64,000 bases of DNA from JAGDZR01 sp049115695. Its GTDB lineage: Bacteria > Bacteroidota > Bacteroidia > Cytophagales > Cyclobacteriaceae. Within the stretch, counting starts at the first letter, position 1, and every line of letters begins with the position of its first letter. Shown in pieces: positions 34,307-42,547 of this stretch. The stretch is taken from contig JAGDZR010000018.1 in NCBI GenBank assembly GCA_049115695.1, forward strand, positions 1 to 64,000, read 5' to 3'. The notes below the pieces were generated by a model. The model was not told the origin of the DNA. It made no database searches and saw only the letters and a program-made list of their open reading frames with translations. Position numbers and translations under genes: made by a program.

Positions 34307-35391
34307 TTGACAAACGGTGGTCTTGTGATAATAGCTTTCAATTGTTTCTTTCTTACCTGGATTAATACTTCGGTATCGCTCTTATGAAAGCCAGCCTTTA
34401 CATAGCCAAGACCAACACCTTTTTCAAGGCTGGGGCTCATGGTGCCGGAAGAGACCTCACCAATTCGGTTGCCATCAAGGTCCAGTATCTCATAGCCATG
34501 TCTTGGAATGCCGGTTTCTTCCATTATAAACCCAACTAACTTCCTATTTACACCCGCTTCTTTTTGACGTTCCAGGTTTTCTGAGTTGATGAATGTTTTT
34601 GTGAATTTTGTGATCCAGCCTAATCCAGCCTCAAGAGGTGAGGTTGTGTCAGTAATGTCATTTCCATATAGGCAATACCCCATTTCGAGCCTTAGAGTAT
34701 CACGCGCGCCCAGTCCAATGGGTTTAATGTGATGAGCTTTGCCGGCTTCAAAAATTGCGTTCCAAACATTGACAGCATCTTCTTTTCTGACATAAAGCTC
34801 GAAACCGCCCGCACCCGTATAGCCAGTGCCAGAAATGATGACATCCGTTGCACCAGCAAAAGTGTTAGTAGTAAAATGGTAAAACTTAATACCTGCTAAG
34901 TCTACATCAGTTAAAGATTGAATAGCATCGGCTGCCATCGGCCCTTGCACAGCGAAAAGACAGATTTCATCTGAAATGTTCTCTAGCTCGGCATTCATCG
35001 TATTATGACTTTTGATCCAGTTCCAGTCCTTCTCTATGTTGGAAGCATTGACAACCAGCATGTAGTCATCTTCAGCAAAACGGTAAACAATGAGGTCGTC
35101 AACAATACCTCCCTGATCATTAGGAAGGCAGGAGTATTGAGCCTGGCCATCAGTTAATTTGCTGGCATCATTGCTCGTTACCTTTTGGATAAGTGACAGA
35201 GCCTGAGGTCCTTTCACAGTAAATTCGCCCATGTGTGAGACATCAAATACACCTACGCCGTTACGAACAGTTAAGTGCTCTTCTTTGTCAGAAGAATACC
35301 GAACAGGCATTACATAGCCAGCAAAGGGGATCATTTTGGCACCAAGTGATTGATGCACCTCGTGCAGGGGTAGTTGAATAGGCTCCATCAT
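34303..35391 (-). CDS. gcvT: Glycine cleavage system aminomethyltransferase (T-protein)
   Basis: A 362-residue folate-binding enzyme. It takes the aminomethyl group from lipoyl H-protein and passes the methylene group to tetrahydrofolate, releasing ammonia. Landmarks are [11 protein letters not shown] near 47-57, the conserved acidic pair in [11 protein letters not shown] (catalytic Asp 98/99), [10 protein letters not shown] and the C-terminal [21 protein letters not shown]. Length is normal. GcvH and GcvP are not in the window, so the system is dispersed, as common in Bacteroidota. A -7 box lies upstream at 35411-35418. Confidence 0.94.
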   Translation of the reverse strand: MMEPIQLPLHEVHQSLGAKMIPFAGYVMPVRYSSDKEEHLTVRNGVGVFDVSHMGEFTVKGPQALSLIQKVTSNDASKLTDGQAQYSCLPNDQGGIVDDLIVYRFAEDDYMLVVNASNIEKDWNWIKSHNTMNAELENISDEICLFAVQGPMAADAIQSLTDVDLAGIKFYHFTTNTFAGATDVIISGTGYTGAGGFELYVRKEDAVNVWNAIFEAGKAHHIKPIGLGARDTLRLEMGYCLYGNDITDTTSPLEAGLGWITKFTKTFINSENLERQKEAGVNRKLVGFIMEETGIPRHGYEILDLDGNRIGEVSSGTMSPSLEKGVGLGYVKAGFHKSDTEVLIQVRKKQLKAIITRPPFVK

Positions 35392-35410
35392 ATGTTGTTA
35401 GTTAACACGG

Positions 35411-35418
35411 CAAAGTTA
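35411..35418 (-). promoter_or_regulatory. Candidate -7 box TAACTTTG for gcvT-comB
   Basis: TAnnTTTG match on the minus strand, 20 bp before the gcvT ATG. A small hairpin (35423-35440) overlaps the upstream side. No -33 motif is seen at normal spacing. Confidence 0.35.
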
Positions 35419-35445
35419 GTGATCCCGTTAATTTTCGGGACCTGA

Positions 35446-36222
35446 TCAGAAGGTAAGTTTCAAGCCGACCGGGCAATGATCTGACCCAAATCTGTCATTG
35501 TAAATGTGTGCAGAATTTACTTGCGACCGAAGTTTTTCTGATGCCATAAAGTAATCAATGCGCCATCCGACATTTCTATCACGCGCCCTGAATTTGTAGT
35601 TCCACCAAGAGTATTTTATTTCGTCGGGATATTCATCTCTGAATGTGTCGTAATAGCCCGCTGAAATCAAATTGTTCAATCCGTCTATCTCCTTTTGTGT
35701 GTACCCACTCGTTTTGTTATAGTTAGGTTTGGGCCTGGCCAAATCCATTTCTGAATGAGCCACATTGAGATCGCCACAAATGATTACTGGTTTCGTAGCT
35801 TCTAGCGACAGGATATAATCTCTAAATGCAATATCCCAGCCAGTTCTATACTCCAGCCGTTTCATTCCTTCACCTGAGTTAGGTGTATAAACCGTTACGA
35901 GGTAATATTTATCGTAAGTAGCCGTTATAACACGTCCCTCCTGATCATGCTCATCAATACCCATGTCGTATTTAATCTCGATGGGCTGCTCCTTGCTCAA
36001 AATTGCTGTGCCAGAATATCCTTTTCTTGCTTTCGATGAGTTGGTGTATACATGATAACCTTTCACAAGTGAAAGTGCTGTTTGAGCGTCTTCTGGTTGT
36101 GCCTTTGTCTCTTGCAGACACAACACATCCGGGTCGAGTTCTTTGACGTCTTTTAGGAAATCTTTTTTGATTATGGCTCTAATGCCATTTACGTTCCAGG
36201 ATACTAAATGCAATTGCGACAT
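35446..36222 (-). CDS. xth: Exodeoxyribonuclease III (AP endonuclease)
   Basis: A 258-residue member of the exonuclease III family, which cuts DNA at abasic sites and removes 3' blocks in base-excision repair. All expected motifs are visible: SWNVNGIR at 8-15, LQETKA near 36-41, the YTPNSGEG loop, ICGDLNVAHSEMDL (with catalytic Asp and Asn), WRIDYFMAS and the C-terminal GSDHCPVGL with the catalytic Asp-His pair. Length matches XthA/ExoA types. Neighbours are gcvT downstream and kdsC upstream, neither functionally related. Confidence 0.93.
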   Translation of the reverse strand: MSQLHLVSWNVNGIRAIIKKDFLKDVKELDPDVLCLQETKAQPEDAQTALSLVKGYHVYTNSSKARKGYSGTAILSKEQPIEIKYDMGIDEHDQEGRVITATYDKYYLVTVYTPNSGEGMKRLEYRTGWDIAFRDYILSLEATKPVIICGDLNVAHSEMDLARPKPNYNKTSGYTQKEIDGLNNLISAGYYDTFRDEYPDEIKYSWWNYKFRARDRNVGWRIDYFMASEKLRSQVNSAHIYNDRFGSDHCPVGLKLTF

Positions 36223-36257
36223 GTCGCGAAAATAGTTCGAAAAAGTTATTCATTGGT

Positions 36258-36731
36258 CTATTTGCCAAGTAGGTGTTTGTCGATGAATTCTCTTACGGCT
36301 CCTTCACCCCCTTTATTGGTTAACACCACATCGCAAATTTGTTTGATGGTTTCCGTAGCATCTGAAGGGCAAGCTTTGAATCCTACCTTTTCCATGATAT
36401 CGAGATCGTTTAGATCATCTCCTATATATGCGATTTCATTTAGCTGCAAATCCAACTCAGTAAGCCATTCCTCTAATATTTGAAGTTTTGGCTGTTGTCC
36501 GATATAAACATATTTCATGCCGAGCATATTGGCTCTTTTACTAACCATTTCGGTCGAATAACTATGACTTATGATCCCAACATCAATGCCGCTTTTCATT
36601 GCTATTTTAATCCCCAACCCATCTTTCGCGCTGAATTTTTTAAACTGATGTCCTTCTTCAGTAATGTAGATTCCTCCATCAGTCATGGTTCCGTCGACAT
36701 CCAGGATCAGAAATTTTATGTTATGCTTCAT
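36258..36731 (-). CDS. kdsC: 3-deoxy-D-manno-octulosonate 8-phosphate phosphatase
   Basis: A 157-residue HAD phosphatase without a cap domain, which removes phosphate from Kdo-8-phosphate, giving Kdo for lipopolysaccharide. The HAD nucleophile motif is LDVDGTMTDG (Asp11 and Asp13), then GIISHS (motif II), the Lys in QQPKLQ and IGDDLNDLDIM (motif IV). Small size and the sequence GGIYITEEGHQFKKFSAKDG match KdsC and not YrbI-like relatives with other roles. It overlaps the end of kdsA by 11 bp on the same strand, so the two consecutive Kdo steps are co-translated. Confidence 0.94.
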   Translation of the reverse strand: MKHNIKFLILDVDGTMTDGGIYITEEGHQFKKFSAKDGLGIKIAMKSGIDVGIISHSYSTEMVSKRANMLGMKYVYIGQQPKLQILEEWLTELDLQLNEIAYIGDDLNDLDIMEKVGFKACPSDATETIKQICDVVLTNKGGEGAVREFIDKHLLGK

Positions 36732-37524
36732 TTAGTGCTTTTCTTATGCTTACTACTTTTTCCAAAATGCCTTCAAGCTGTTCGAGTGGTAGCATTGATT
36801 TGCCATCACTGAGTGCTTGCTTCGGATTGGGGTGGGTTTCTATGAATAGTCCGTCAGCACCTGTTGCCGTGGCTGATAAGGCAATGGATTCTATTAATGT
36901 TGGACTTCCACCGCTAATGCCATCTGATTGATTGGGTTGCTGAAGAGAATGAGTGCAGTCCATAACAACTGGCACACCATGCTCCTTCAATTTTGGAATG
37001 GCCGTGGCGTCAACCACCAGGTTGTCATATCCAAATGAAAATCCTCGCTCACATAACCAGACATTCTTGTTACCGGTGGATAAGACTTTTTCCAAGGGAT
37101 ATTGCATGGCCTCTGGAGACACAAACTGACCTTTCTTGATGTTAATTCCTTTGCCGGTTTTCCCGGCAGCAAGTAATAGGTCGGTTTGTCGACATAAAAA
37201 GGCCGGAATTTGTAAAAGGTCTACGTACTCAGCAACCATTTCAGGCTCATGACTTTCGTGCACATCAGTAATGGTTTTCACACCTAATGTCTTGCCAATG
37301 TTTTTTATGATTTCCAGACCTTCATTACCAGAGAGACCCTTAAAACTGTTGAGTCTGGTACGATTTGCTTTTTTATAAGATGCTTTGAAAATATAAGTGA
37401 TATCCAGGTTCTTACAGATCGTTTGAACGTGTCTGGCAATTTCAAAAGGAGTTGTCTCATCCTCAATGACACATGGGCCAGCAATTAAAAATAGTTTTTG
37501 TTTTTTACTGCTAGTTGAACGCAT
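36721..37524 (-). CDS. kdsA: 2-dehydro-3-deoxyphosphooctonate aldolase (Kdo-8-phosphate synthase)
   Basis: A 267-residue TIM-barrel enzyme that condenses phosphoenolpyruvate with arabinose 5-phosphate to form Kdo-8-phosphate. Landmarks are IAGPCVIE at 14-21, FKASYKKANRTRLNSFKG with the phosphate-binding residues, TDVHE, FLCRQTDLL, KKGQFVSPE, GFSFGYDNLVVD and the closing GLFIETHPNPKQALSDG. Length is normal. It heads an operon with kdsC and has a candidate -7 box at 37595-37602. Confidence 0.95.
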   Translation of the reverse strand: MRSTSSKKQKLFLIAGPCVIEDETTPFEIARHVQTICKNLDITYIFKASYKKANRTRLNSFKGLSGNEGLEIIKNIGKTLGVKTITDVHESHEPEMVAEYVDLLQIPAFLCRQTDLLLAAGKTGKGINIKKGQFVSPEAMQYPLEKVLSTGNKNVWLCERGFSFGYDNLVVDATAIPKLKEHGVPVVMDCTHSLQQPNQSDGISGGSPTLIESIALSATATGADGLFIETHPNPKQALSDGKSMLPLEQLEGILEKVVSIRKALNEA

Positions 37525-37594
37525 TTGGTGAAAATGATCTATAAGGTTGTTGCGATAAGACCTGCCGTACCTAAGAGGTTTGCAAAATTTTTGT

Positions 37595-37602
37595 CAAATA
37601 TA
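37595..37602 (-). promoter_or_regulatory. Candidate -7 box TATATTTG for kdsA-kdsC
   Basis: TAnnTTTG match on the minus strand, about 70 bp before the kdsA ATG. No TTG/TTTG appears 17-23 bp upstream, so support rests on the -7 octamer alone. Confidence 0.35.
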
Positions 37603-37823
37603 GCTGCATGAATTTGCCCCAGCATAACTAAATGGATAATGCATTGTGGTGTATGCTTCGGAAAGTATAATATTCAATGAAATTATTAGTGAATAATAGG
37701 ATTGATTGAAAATATTTAAATGGATTTAACAGAATTTAACCATTTGTTAACAAAACCATTTTTAGCTTTACACGTATATTATTAGTGAACATTTAAATCC
37801 TCTTCATATCATATTGGTTTAGT

Positions 37824-37858
37824 AAAGGGCGTCTGCATAGACCCCTTTCTTTTTTTCT
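37824..37858 (+). terminator. Orphan intrinsic terminator in the spacer
   Basis: A 10-bp stem with one bulged C (AAAGGG, C, GTCT paired to AGAC, CCC, TTT), a GCAT loop, and an immediate run of seven T. The T run makes sense only on the plus strand. The nearest plus-strand gene upstream ends at 33601, and kdsA runs the other way, so this must end an unannotated transcript or act as an attenuator before the gene at 37917. Confidence 0.65.
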
Positions 37859-37916
37859 GGCTATTGCAATTAGCTAAAAGATTACCTCTTTTTGAGACAT
37901 CATTGAAAGTTCTCCA

Positions 37917-39230
37917 ATGGTCGAAAGACTCAAAAATTATCTGGGTACAGAAGTTGATAATTCACCTCTTATTCTTTTTAGGGTTTGTTTTGGTTTCCTG
38001 CTTGCAGTTGAAGCTTTCGGTGCAATAGGCACTGGCTGGGTTCATGCCAACCTGATTGATCCGGAGATCACATTTCCTTTTATCATGGTTAGTTGGCTTA
38101 AACCACTGCCAGGACAATGGATGTTGGTTTATTATGGCCTAATGGGATTGGCGGGGGTTGGCATCATGTTAGGTTATCGATACCGGATCTCAGCCATTTC
38201 ATATTTTGTCATGTGGTTGGGTGTTTATCTGATGCAGAAAACATCATACAACAATCACTACTATTTAATGGTGTTGCTCACGGGAATCATGAGTTTGCTG
38301 CCTGCACATCATGCTTATTCTCTTGATGTAAAAGCGGGCAGGGTAGTGTATAGTGACAAGTGTTATCGAGTATTTAACGTTGGCTTTGCAGCTCAGATAG
38401 TGTTGGTCTATTGGGTGGCAGGGTTGGTGAAAATCTATCCTGATTGGTTACAAGCAAAGCCAATAGCGATATGGTTCAATGGTAAGACTGACTATCCAGT
38501 CATTGGAGCATTGTTGGGGCAAACATGGTTTCATTATTTTATTTCCTATGCAGGAATAGTATATGATCTGATCATACCATTTGTATTGATTAACAATCGT
38601 ACCCGCAAACTTGGATTTTACTTGAGTGTAGCGTTCAATTTATTTAACTCAGCTGTATTTCAGATCGGCGTATTTCCATATATGATGATATCCCTTTCGG
38701 TCTTTTTTTATAGGGGAGAGCAAATTAGAAAGGCCTTTTTCAGGGGCAAACCGATTGTAAAGCCTTCAGCGGGATTTATTTCAACTCCGGTTTATTGGAT
38801 GGTGGTTGCTTTTTTTATCTGGCAACTGTATCTGCCAATCCGCCATTTTCATTACCCAGGTCCGGTCACATGGACGGAGGAAGGCCATCGAATGGCCTGG
38901 AGAATGATGCTTAAGGTTAAAGGTGGGCATGCAATATTTAATGTAATAGATAAGTCCACGGGAGAGGAGTGGAAGGAAATGCCCGTTAAACACTGTACCA
39001 GAAAACAAGCCATTAAGGTGGCAACACATCCAGATATGACCTGGCAATATGCTCAATTTTTAAAGCAGCATTATGCCGATCAGGGAAGAGATGTAGCAAT
39101 TTTTGTTGACGGGAAGGTATCTTTAAATAAATCTAAATACCATCAGCTGATCGATCCAAATGTTGATCTGGCATCAGTTGATTGGAATCATTTTTCACAT
39201 AACAAATGGATTTTGTACCCAAATGATTGA
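37917..39230 (+). CDS. HTTM-domain protein, vitamin K-dependent gamma-carboxylase homologue
   Basis: A 437-residue membrane protein. The N-terminal 270 residues have several hydrophobic helices in the HTTM pattern (FRVCFGFLLAVEAFG at 21-35). At 168-177 it reads AGLVKIYPDW, which I align with AGVKKLDADW of human gamma-glutamyl carboxylase, placing Lys172 on the catalytic-base lysine. The soluble C-terminal part keeps more carboxylase landmarks: GHRMAWRMMLK, PDMTWQYAQFL and the SLNKSKYHQLIDPNVDLAS stretch. In animals the enzyme carboxylates Glu using reduced vitamin K. The bacterial homologues have unproven substrates. The end overlaps the aldolase start by 8 bp. Confidence 0.82.
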   Translation: MVERLKNYLGTEVDNSPLILFRVCFGFLLAVEAFGAIGTGWVHANLIDPEITFPFIMVSWLKPLPGQWMLVYYGLMGLAGVGIMLGYRYRISAISYFVMWLGVYLMQKTSYNNHYYLMVLLTGIMSLLPAHHAYSLDVKAGRVVYSDKCYRVFNVGFAAQIVLVYWVAGLVKIYPDWLQAKPIAIWFNGKTDYPVIGALLGQTWFHYFISYAGIVYDLIIPFVLINNRTRKLGFYLSVAFNLFNSAVFQIGVFPYMMISLSVFFYRGEQIRKAFFRGKPIVKPSAGFISTPVYWMVVAFFIWQLYLPIRHFHYPGPVTWTEEGHRMAWRMMLKVKGGHAIFNVIDKSTGEEWKEMPVKHCTRKQAIKVATHPDMTWQYAQFLKQHYADQGRDVAIFVDGKVSLNKSKYHQLIDPNVDLASVDWNHFSHNKWILYPND

Positions 39231-40245
39231 CTTACGCAGTGATACGGTGACCAAACCAACTCCTGAAATGTTGGAATTCATGATGAAGGCCGAGGTAGGA
39301 GACGATGTTTTTGAAACAGATCCAACGGTGAATCTGCTTCAGGAAAAGCTGGCAAAACAGTTTGGAATGGATGCGGCATTGTACTGTCCATCTGGGACCA
39401 TGACCAATCAGATTGCGTTGAGAGTGCTCACTCAGCCACAAGATGAAGTGATTTGTGATCAATATGCCCATATCTATTTGTATGAGGGCGGTGGTATGAT
39501 GAGTAATTCGATGATCAGTCCGAAACTTCTTACCGGCGATCGAGGAAGAATTACGGCAGAACAATTAGAAGGACTCGTTAATCCTGATGACGTACATTTT
39601 CCACGAACGACGGTGGTTGCGCTTGAAAACACGATGAATAAAGGGGGAGGAGCCATTTATGAATTGGAAGAAATTAAACAGATAAGATCCTTTTGTGATC
39701 AGCATAAATTGAGCCTCCATCTGGATGGCGCAAGACTATTCAACGCATTGACTGAAACTGGTGAATCGCCATTGGATTATGGTCAGTTGTTTGACACGAT
39801 ATCAATTTGCTTTTCTAAAGGTCTGGGAGCACCCATTGGCTCTTGTCTGTTAAGCTCGAATGAAAACATCCATAAAGCAAAACGTGTGCGCAAAGTAATG
39901 GGAGGAGGCATGAGGCAAGCTGGCTATCTTGCGGCAGCATGTATTTACGCTTTGGATAATCATGTAGAGAGGCTCAAAGAAGATCATTTGCGAGCACAGG
40001 AGATAGGAAGAATCTTCAGCGATTTGGATTGGGTGATAGAAGTCTATCCAGTTGATACCAATATTGTTATCATTAAGCTTGATGAAGCGCTAAGTGAGCA
40101 AAAGGTATTGGCTAAACTTGAAGAAAATGAAGTGTACGGGGTTGGGTTCGGAAAGGGTCTGATCAGGTTTGTAACCCATCTTGAAATTGTTGATGATGAC
40201 ATCATAGAACTTGAAAATCTTGTGCGCAAAATAGATATTAAATGA
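39223..40245 (+). CDS. ltaE: Low-specificity threonine aldolase
   Basis: A 340-residue PLP enzyme that splits threonine or allo-threonine to glycine and acetaldehyde. The open frame extends to 39160, inside the preceding gene, but the ATG at 39223 gives the conserved start MIDLRSDTVTKPTPEM. Landmarks are GDDVFETDPTV, YCPSGTMTNQIAL, NTMNKGGG and the Schiff-base lysine Lys199 in CFSKGLGAP. Length matches GLY1/LtaE. The related phenylserine aldolase activity is possible. The start overlaps the end of the carboxylase homologue by 8 bp, and the stop overlaps the next start as ATGA, so these three genes form one operon. Confidence 0.92.
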   Translation: MIDLRSDTVTKPTPEMLEFMMKAEVGDDVFETDPTVNLLQEKLAKQFGMDAALYCPSGTMTNQIALRVLTQPQDEVICDQYAHIYLYEGGGMMSNSMISPKLLTGDRGRITAEQLEGLVNPDDVHFPRTTVVALENTMNKGGGAIYELEEIKQIRSFCDQHKLSLHLDGARLFNALTETGESPLDYGQLFDTISICFSKGLGAPIGSCLLSSNENIHKAKRVRKVMGGGMRQAGYLAAACIYALDNHVERLKEDHLRAQEIGRIFSDLDWVIEVYPVDTNIVIIKLDEALSEQKVLAKLEENEVYGVGFGKGLIRFVTHLEIVDDDIIELENLVRKIDIK

Positions 40246-40697
40246 ATGTAGTCGAACAATTTTATACAGCTTTTCAGGCAAAAGATGCCAAGGGTATGAA
40301 GGCATGTTATCATGCGGAGATCGAATTTGAAGACCCTGCGTTCGGACTATTAAAAGGAGATCAGGCTGGAATGATGTGGCAGATGCTATGCGAACAAGGT
40401 AAGGATTTGGAAATTTCTTTTAGGGATGTAATAATTGATGGAGATCAGGCATCAGCAAAATGGGAAGCGAAATACACTTTTTCCAGAACCGGAAGATGGG
40501 TTCATAATCGTATATCTGCATCCTTCAGATTAAAAGATAATCTCATTATTGAACATAAGGATGAGTTCAATCTACATCGGTGGGCCAGACAAGCAATGGG
40601 CTTTCAGGGTGCATTATTGGGTTGGACGAAATTTTTCAAGGCTAAGTTCCAAGTCACGGCCAAAAAGGCGCTAGGGAAGTACATCGCCCATCAGTAG
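40242..40697 (+). CDS. NTF2-like (SnoaL-type) protein
   Basis: A 151-residue protein with the NTF2-like cone fold seen in SnoaL and ketosteroid isomerase relatives. The N-terminal helix VVEQFYTAFQAKDAKGMKACY is followed by the typical EFEDPAFG strand with a His-free pocket, and then alternating strands with AKWEAKYTF and GRWVHNRISASF. The last 35 residues are an extra helix. No catalytic assignment can be made from sequence. It overlaps ltaE by 4 bp and ends 20 bp before the hairpin terminator at 40718. Confidence 0.8.
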   Translation: MNVVEQFYTAFQAKDAKGMKACYHAEIEFEDPAFGLLKGDQAGMMWQMLCEQGKDLEISFRDVIIDGDQASAKWEAKYTFSRTGRWVHNRISASFRLKDNLIIEHKDEFNLHRWARQAMGFQGALLGWTKFFKAKFQVTAKKALGKYIAHQ

Positions 40698-40717
40698 CAT
40701 CTCTTTTAAACAAATAA

Positions 40718-40734
40718 AGCCCCATGAAGGGGCT
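40718..40734. terminator. Hairpin terminator between the NTF2-like gene and sodA
   Basis: A 6-bp GC-rich stem AGCCCC/GGGGCT with a five-base ATGAA loop, followed on the plus strand by CTATTT and preceded by A-rich sequence that gives U-rich RNA on the minus strand. It sits between convergent genes and probably serves both. Confidence 0.65.
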
Positions 40735-40756
40735 CTATTTATTGTGTTAATGTTGG

Positions 40757-41362
40757 TTACTTAACTGCAGCATATCTTTCGCTCACCGCATCCCAATTGA
40801 TCACATTGAAGAACGCAGAGATATAATCTGGTCTTCTGTTTTGATAGTTGAGATAGTATGCATGTTCCCAGACATCCAGTCCCAAAATAGGAGTTCCACC
40901 ACAACCAGCTTCAGGCATCAGTGGATTGTCTTGATTAGGTGTTGAGCACACTTCTACTGAGCCATCTGCATTTGCACATAGCCAGGCCCAACCTGATCCA
41001 AATCTTGTTGCGGCAGCAGCGCTGAATTTTTCTTTGAACCCATCAAAAGATCCGAATGCTGCGTCAATGGCTTCAGCTAATGCGCCCGATGGTGTTCCGC
41101 CTCCATTTGGACTCATTACGCTCCAAAAAAGAGAATGGTTCCAGTGACCACCACCATTGTTTCGAACAGCGCCGTTATCAGCGTGACTTGTGCATAATTC
41201 ATCAATTGATTTTCCTTCTAGATCCGTTCCAGCAATCGCATCATTCAATTTGCTGACATATGCAGCATGATGCTTGCCGTGGTGGATTTCCATTGTCTTG
41301 GTGTCAATATGTGGCTCCAATGCATCGTGTGCATATGGGAGAGCAGGTACTTCAAATGCCAT
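40757..41362 (-). CDS. sodA: Superoxide dismutase, Mn-type signature
   Basis: A 201-residue superoxide dismutase that turns superoxide into hydrogen peroxide and oxygen. The four metal ligands are His27, His76, Asp163 and His167 (DVWEHAYY). The second-sphere residues point to the manganese type: Gly72 in GGHWNH and Gln144 in NQDNP, where iron enzymes have a Gln in the first place. Bacteroidota enzymes can be cambialistic, so both metals are possible. No signal peptide; cytoplasmic. It is a single gene with a -7 box at 41408-41415 and a hairpin on the other side. Confidence 0.95.
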   Translation of the reverse strand: MAFEVPALPYAHDALEPHIDTKTMEIHHGKHHAAYVSKLNDAIAGTDLEGKSIDELCTSHADNGAVRNNGGGHWNHSLFWSVMSPNGGGTPSGALAEAIDAAFGSFDGFKEKFSAAAATRFGSGWAWLCANADGSVEVCSTPNQDNPLMPEAGCGGTPILGLDVWEHAYYLNYQNRRPDYISAFFNVINWDAVSERYAAVK

Positions 41363-41407
41363 ATTTAATTGTATTTTGTTTAAACAGTTTTTCTTCTAAC
41401 AAAGAAA

Positions 41408-41415
41408 CAAAATTA
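41408..41415 (-). promoter_or_regulatory. Candidate -7 box TAATTTTG for sodA
   Basis: TAnnTTTG match on the minus strand, 45 bp before the sodA ATG. No -33 element is apparent at normal distance. Confidence 0.4.
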
Positions 41416-41444
41416 GCGCTGGTTAGTTTCCTGGCGACAGAAGA

Positions 41445-41906
41445 TTATTTTGATTTTCTATCTCTCATTTTTTTAAAGAAACTACTTATCAAATCACCAG
41501 CTTCATTTTCCATCAACCCAAATTCGACAGAAGACTTAGGGTGAATTACTGGAGGACTTAATCTATTATATCCACGTTTCTCATCTCTGGCCCCAATCAC
41601 AATGCGTCCGATTTGGCTCCAATAAAGGGCTCCTGCACACATGACACATGGTTCGAGCGTTACAAACAGTGTGCATTGATCGAGATATTTTGCGCCCAGA
41701 TAGTTTTGCGCCGCTGTGATGGCGAGCATCTCAGCATGGGCTGTTACATCCTGTAATTTTTCAACTTGGTTGTATGCCCTGGAAATGATTCTATTGTTAG
41801 CAACTACCACTGCCCCAATTGGAATTTCATTTTCTTCTTCCGCCTTCTGCGCTTCCATTAGCGCTTGTTTCATATAATGTTCGTCACTGTGTATAGTCAG
41901 TTCCAT
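41445..41906 (-). CDS. tadA: tRNA adenosine(34) deaminase
   Basis: A 153-residue zinc deaminase that turns A34 of tRNA-Arg(ACG) into inosine, which is essential for decoding. The zinc motif is HAE (His57, Glu59) plus PCVMC (Cys87, Cys90). The open frame extends upstream to 41981 inside the preceding gene, but the ATG at 41906 gives the right length and the usual MKQALMEAQKAEEENEIPIGAV start, so I chose it. The YNRLSPPVIHPKS part is typical for TadA and not for cytidine or guanine deaminases. The start overlaps the upstream stop as TAATG. Confidence 0.94.
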   Translation of the reverse strand: MELTIHSDEHYMKQALMEAQKAEEENEIPIGAVVVANNRIISRAYNQVEKLQDVTAHAEMLAITAAQNYLGAKYLDQCTLFVTLEPCVMCAGALYWSQIGRIVIGARDEKRGYNRLSPPVIHPKSSVEFGLMENEAGDLISSFFKKMRDRKSK

Positions 41907-42472
41907 TATTTTTTGATAACAACACTGTTCAAAATTGTTGAAGCCACATCGCTCCATTGGTCCTTGATCCGACCTGGGCAACTATAGTTGAAAAGCAACA
42001 CCTTTTCATTGTACAAGGTGTAACGGATATGAACAAAACGGGAGAGGGTTTTTTGTGCACCAACTGCATCCTCATCCACCACGGTTCCTACAAATTCAAA
42101 GCAAATGAAATCTCGTTTACCTACTTTAATAATTTCGTTTTTAGTGAAGTCTACCTGATCATAAAGGCTCAAAATAGAGGCATAATAAAAGTCTTTCAGG
42201 ATTTCAAGATTGGAACTTCCCCATGATGAACTATTCACATTGATCCCCAAGTCTACTTTTCGGTCAGGACTGGTGTACATGGCTATGGGTTGACGTGCAG
42301 ATGGGTACTCAAGTGATTGATTACCAACATCCATTACAATAAAGTCTTCTGGGATCAAAAGAGAGATCTCCTTTGTAGGCTTGACCTTGGTGTAATTTTG
42401 CGCTGAGAGTTGGCTTACACCAAGTATCATGAAAATGAAAATAAGGAAGAACTTTGTGCTAATTTTTAACAT
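41906..42472 (-). CDS. Secreted protein of unknown function
   Basis: I do not recognise a family. It has 188 residues with a clear signal peptide (about 1-25, ending LSAQ). The mature part is short and beta-rich, with LLIPEDFIVMD, DLGINVNSS, FICFEFVGTVVDED and a closing SDVASTILNSVVIKK. This strand-helix pattern recalls DcrB/PsbP-like small lipoprotein-type domains, but the match is weak. No catalytic residues stand out. It overlaps tadA by one base (TAATG), a coupling without an obvious biological link. aspS is divergent. Confidence 0.7.
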   Translation of the reverse strand: MLKISTKFFLIFIFMILGVSQLSAQNYTKVKPTKEISLLIPEDFIVMDVGNQSLEYPSARQPIAMYTSPDRKVDLGINVNSSSWGSSNLEILKDFYYASILSLYDQVDFTKNEIIKVGKRDFICFEFVGTVVDEDAVGAQKTLSRFVHIRYTLYNEKVLLFNYSCPGRIKDQWSDVASTILNSVVIKK

Positions 42473-42509
42473 AGTATGATCTAGGAGAACGCAAAGCTAA
42501 AACTATTGT

Positions 42510-42517
42510 TAAATTTG
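42510..42517 (+). promoter_or_regulatory. Candidate -7 box TAAATTTG for aspS
   Basis: TAnnTTTG match 31 bp before the aspS ATG at 42548. Its place just after the TTG at 42506 argues that the longer ORF start is not used. Confidence 0.4.
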
Positions 42518-42547
42518 CGCCTGTTTGTTCAAAAATCAAGGAAAATC

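Larger units (their letters stand above)
37525..37916. other. 392-bp spacer between divergent kdsA and the carboxylase homologue
   Basis: AT-rich region without a convincing gene. It holds the kdsA -7 box (37595-37602), a long AT-rich stretch with several TTAACA/TTTAAC blocks (about 37720-37760), and a rho-independent-type hairpin on the plus strand at 37824-37858. The only plus-strand ORF I see of interest is a 12-codon one at about 37632-37670, too short to support. Confidence 0.6.

Noticed and set aside
37632..37670. 12-codon ORF starting MDNALW in the 37.5-37.9 kb spacer
   Set aside because: It is too short, with no start signal or conservation visible. It could be a leader peptide, but nothing supports this beyond the downstream terminator.
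39160..39222. Upstream extension of the threonine aldolase frame
   Set aside because: It overlaps the carboxylase homologue and precedes the conserved MIDLRSDTVT start, so it is not coding in this frame.
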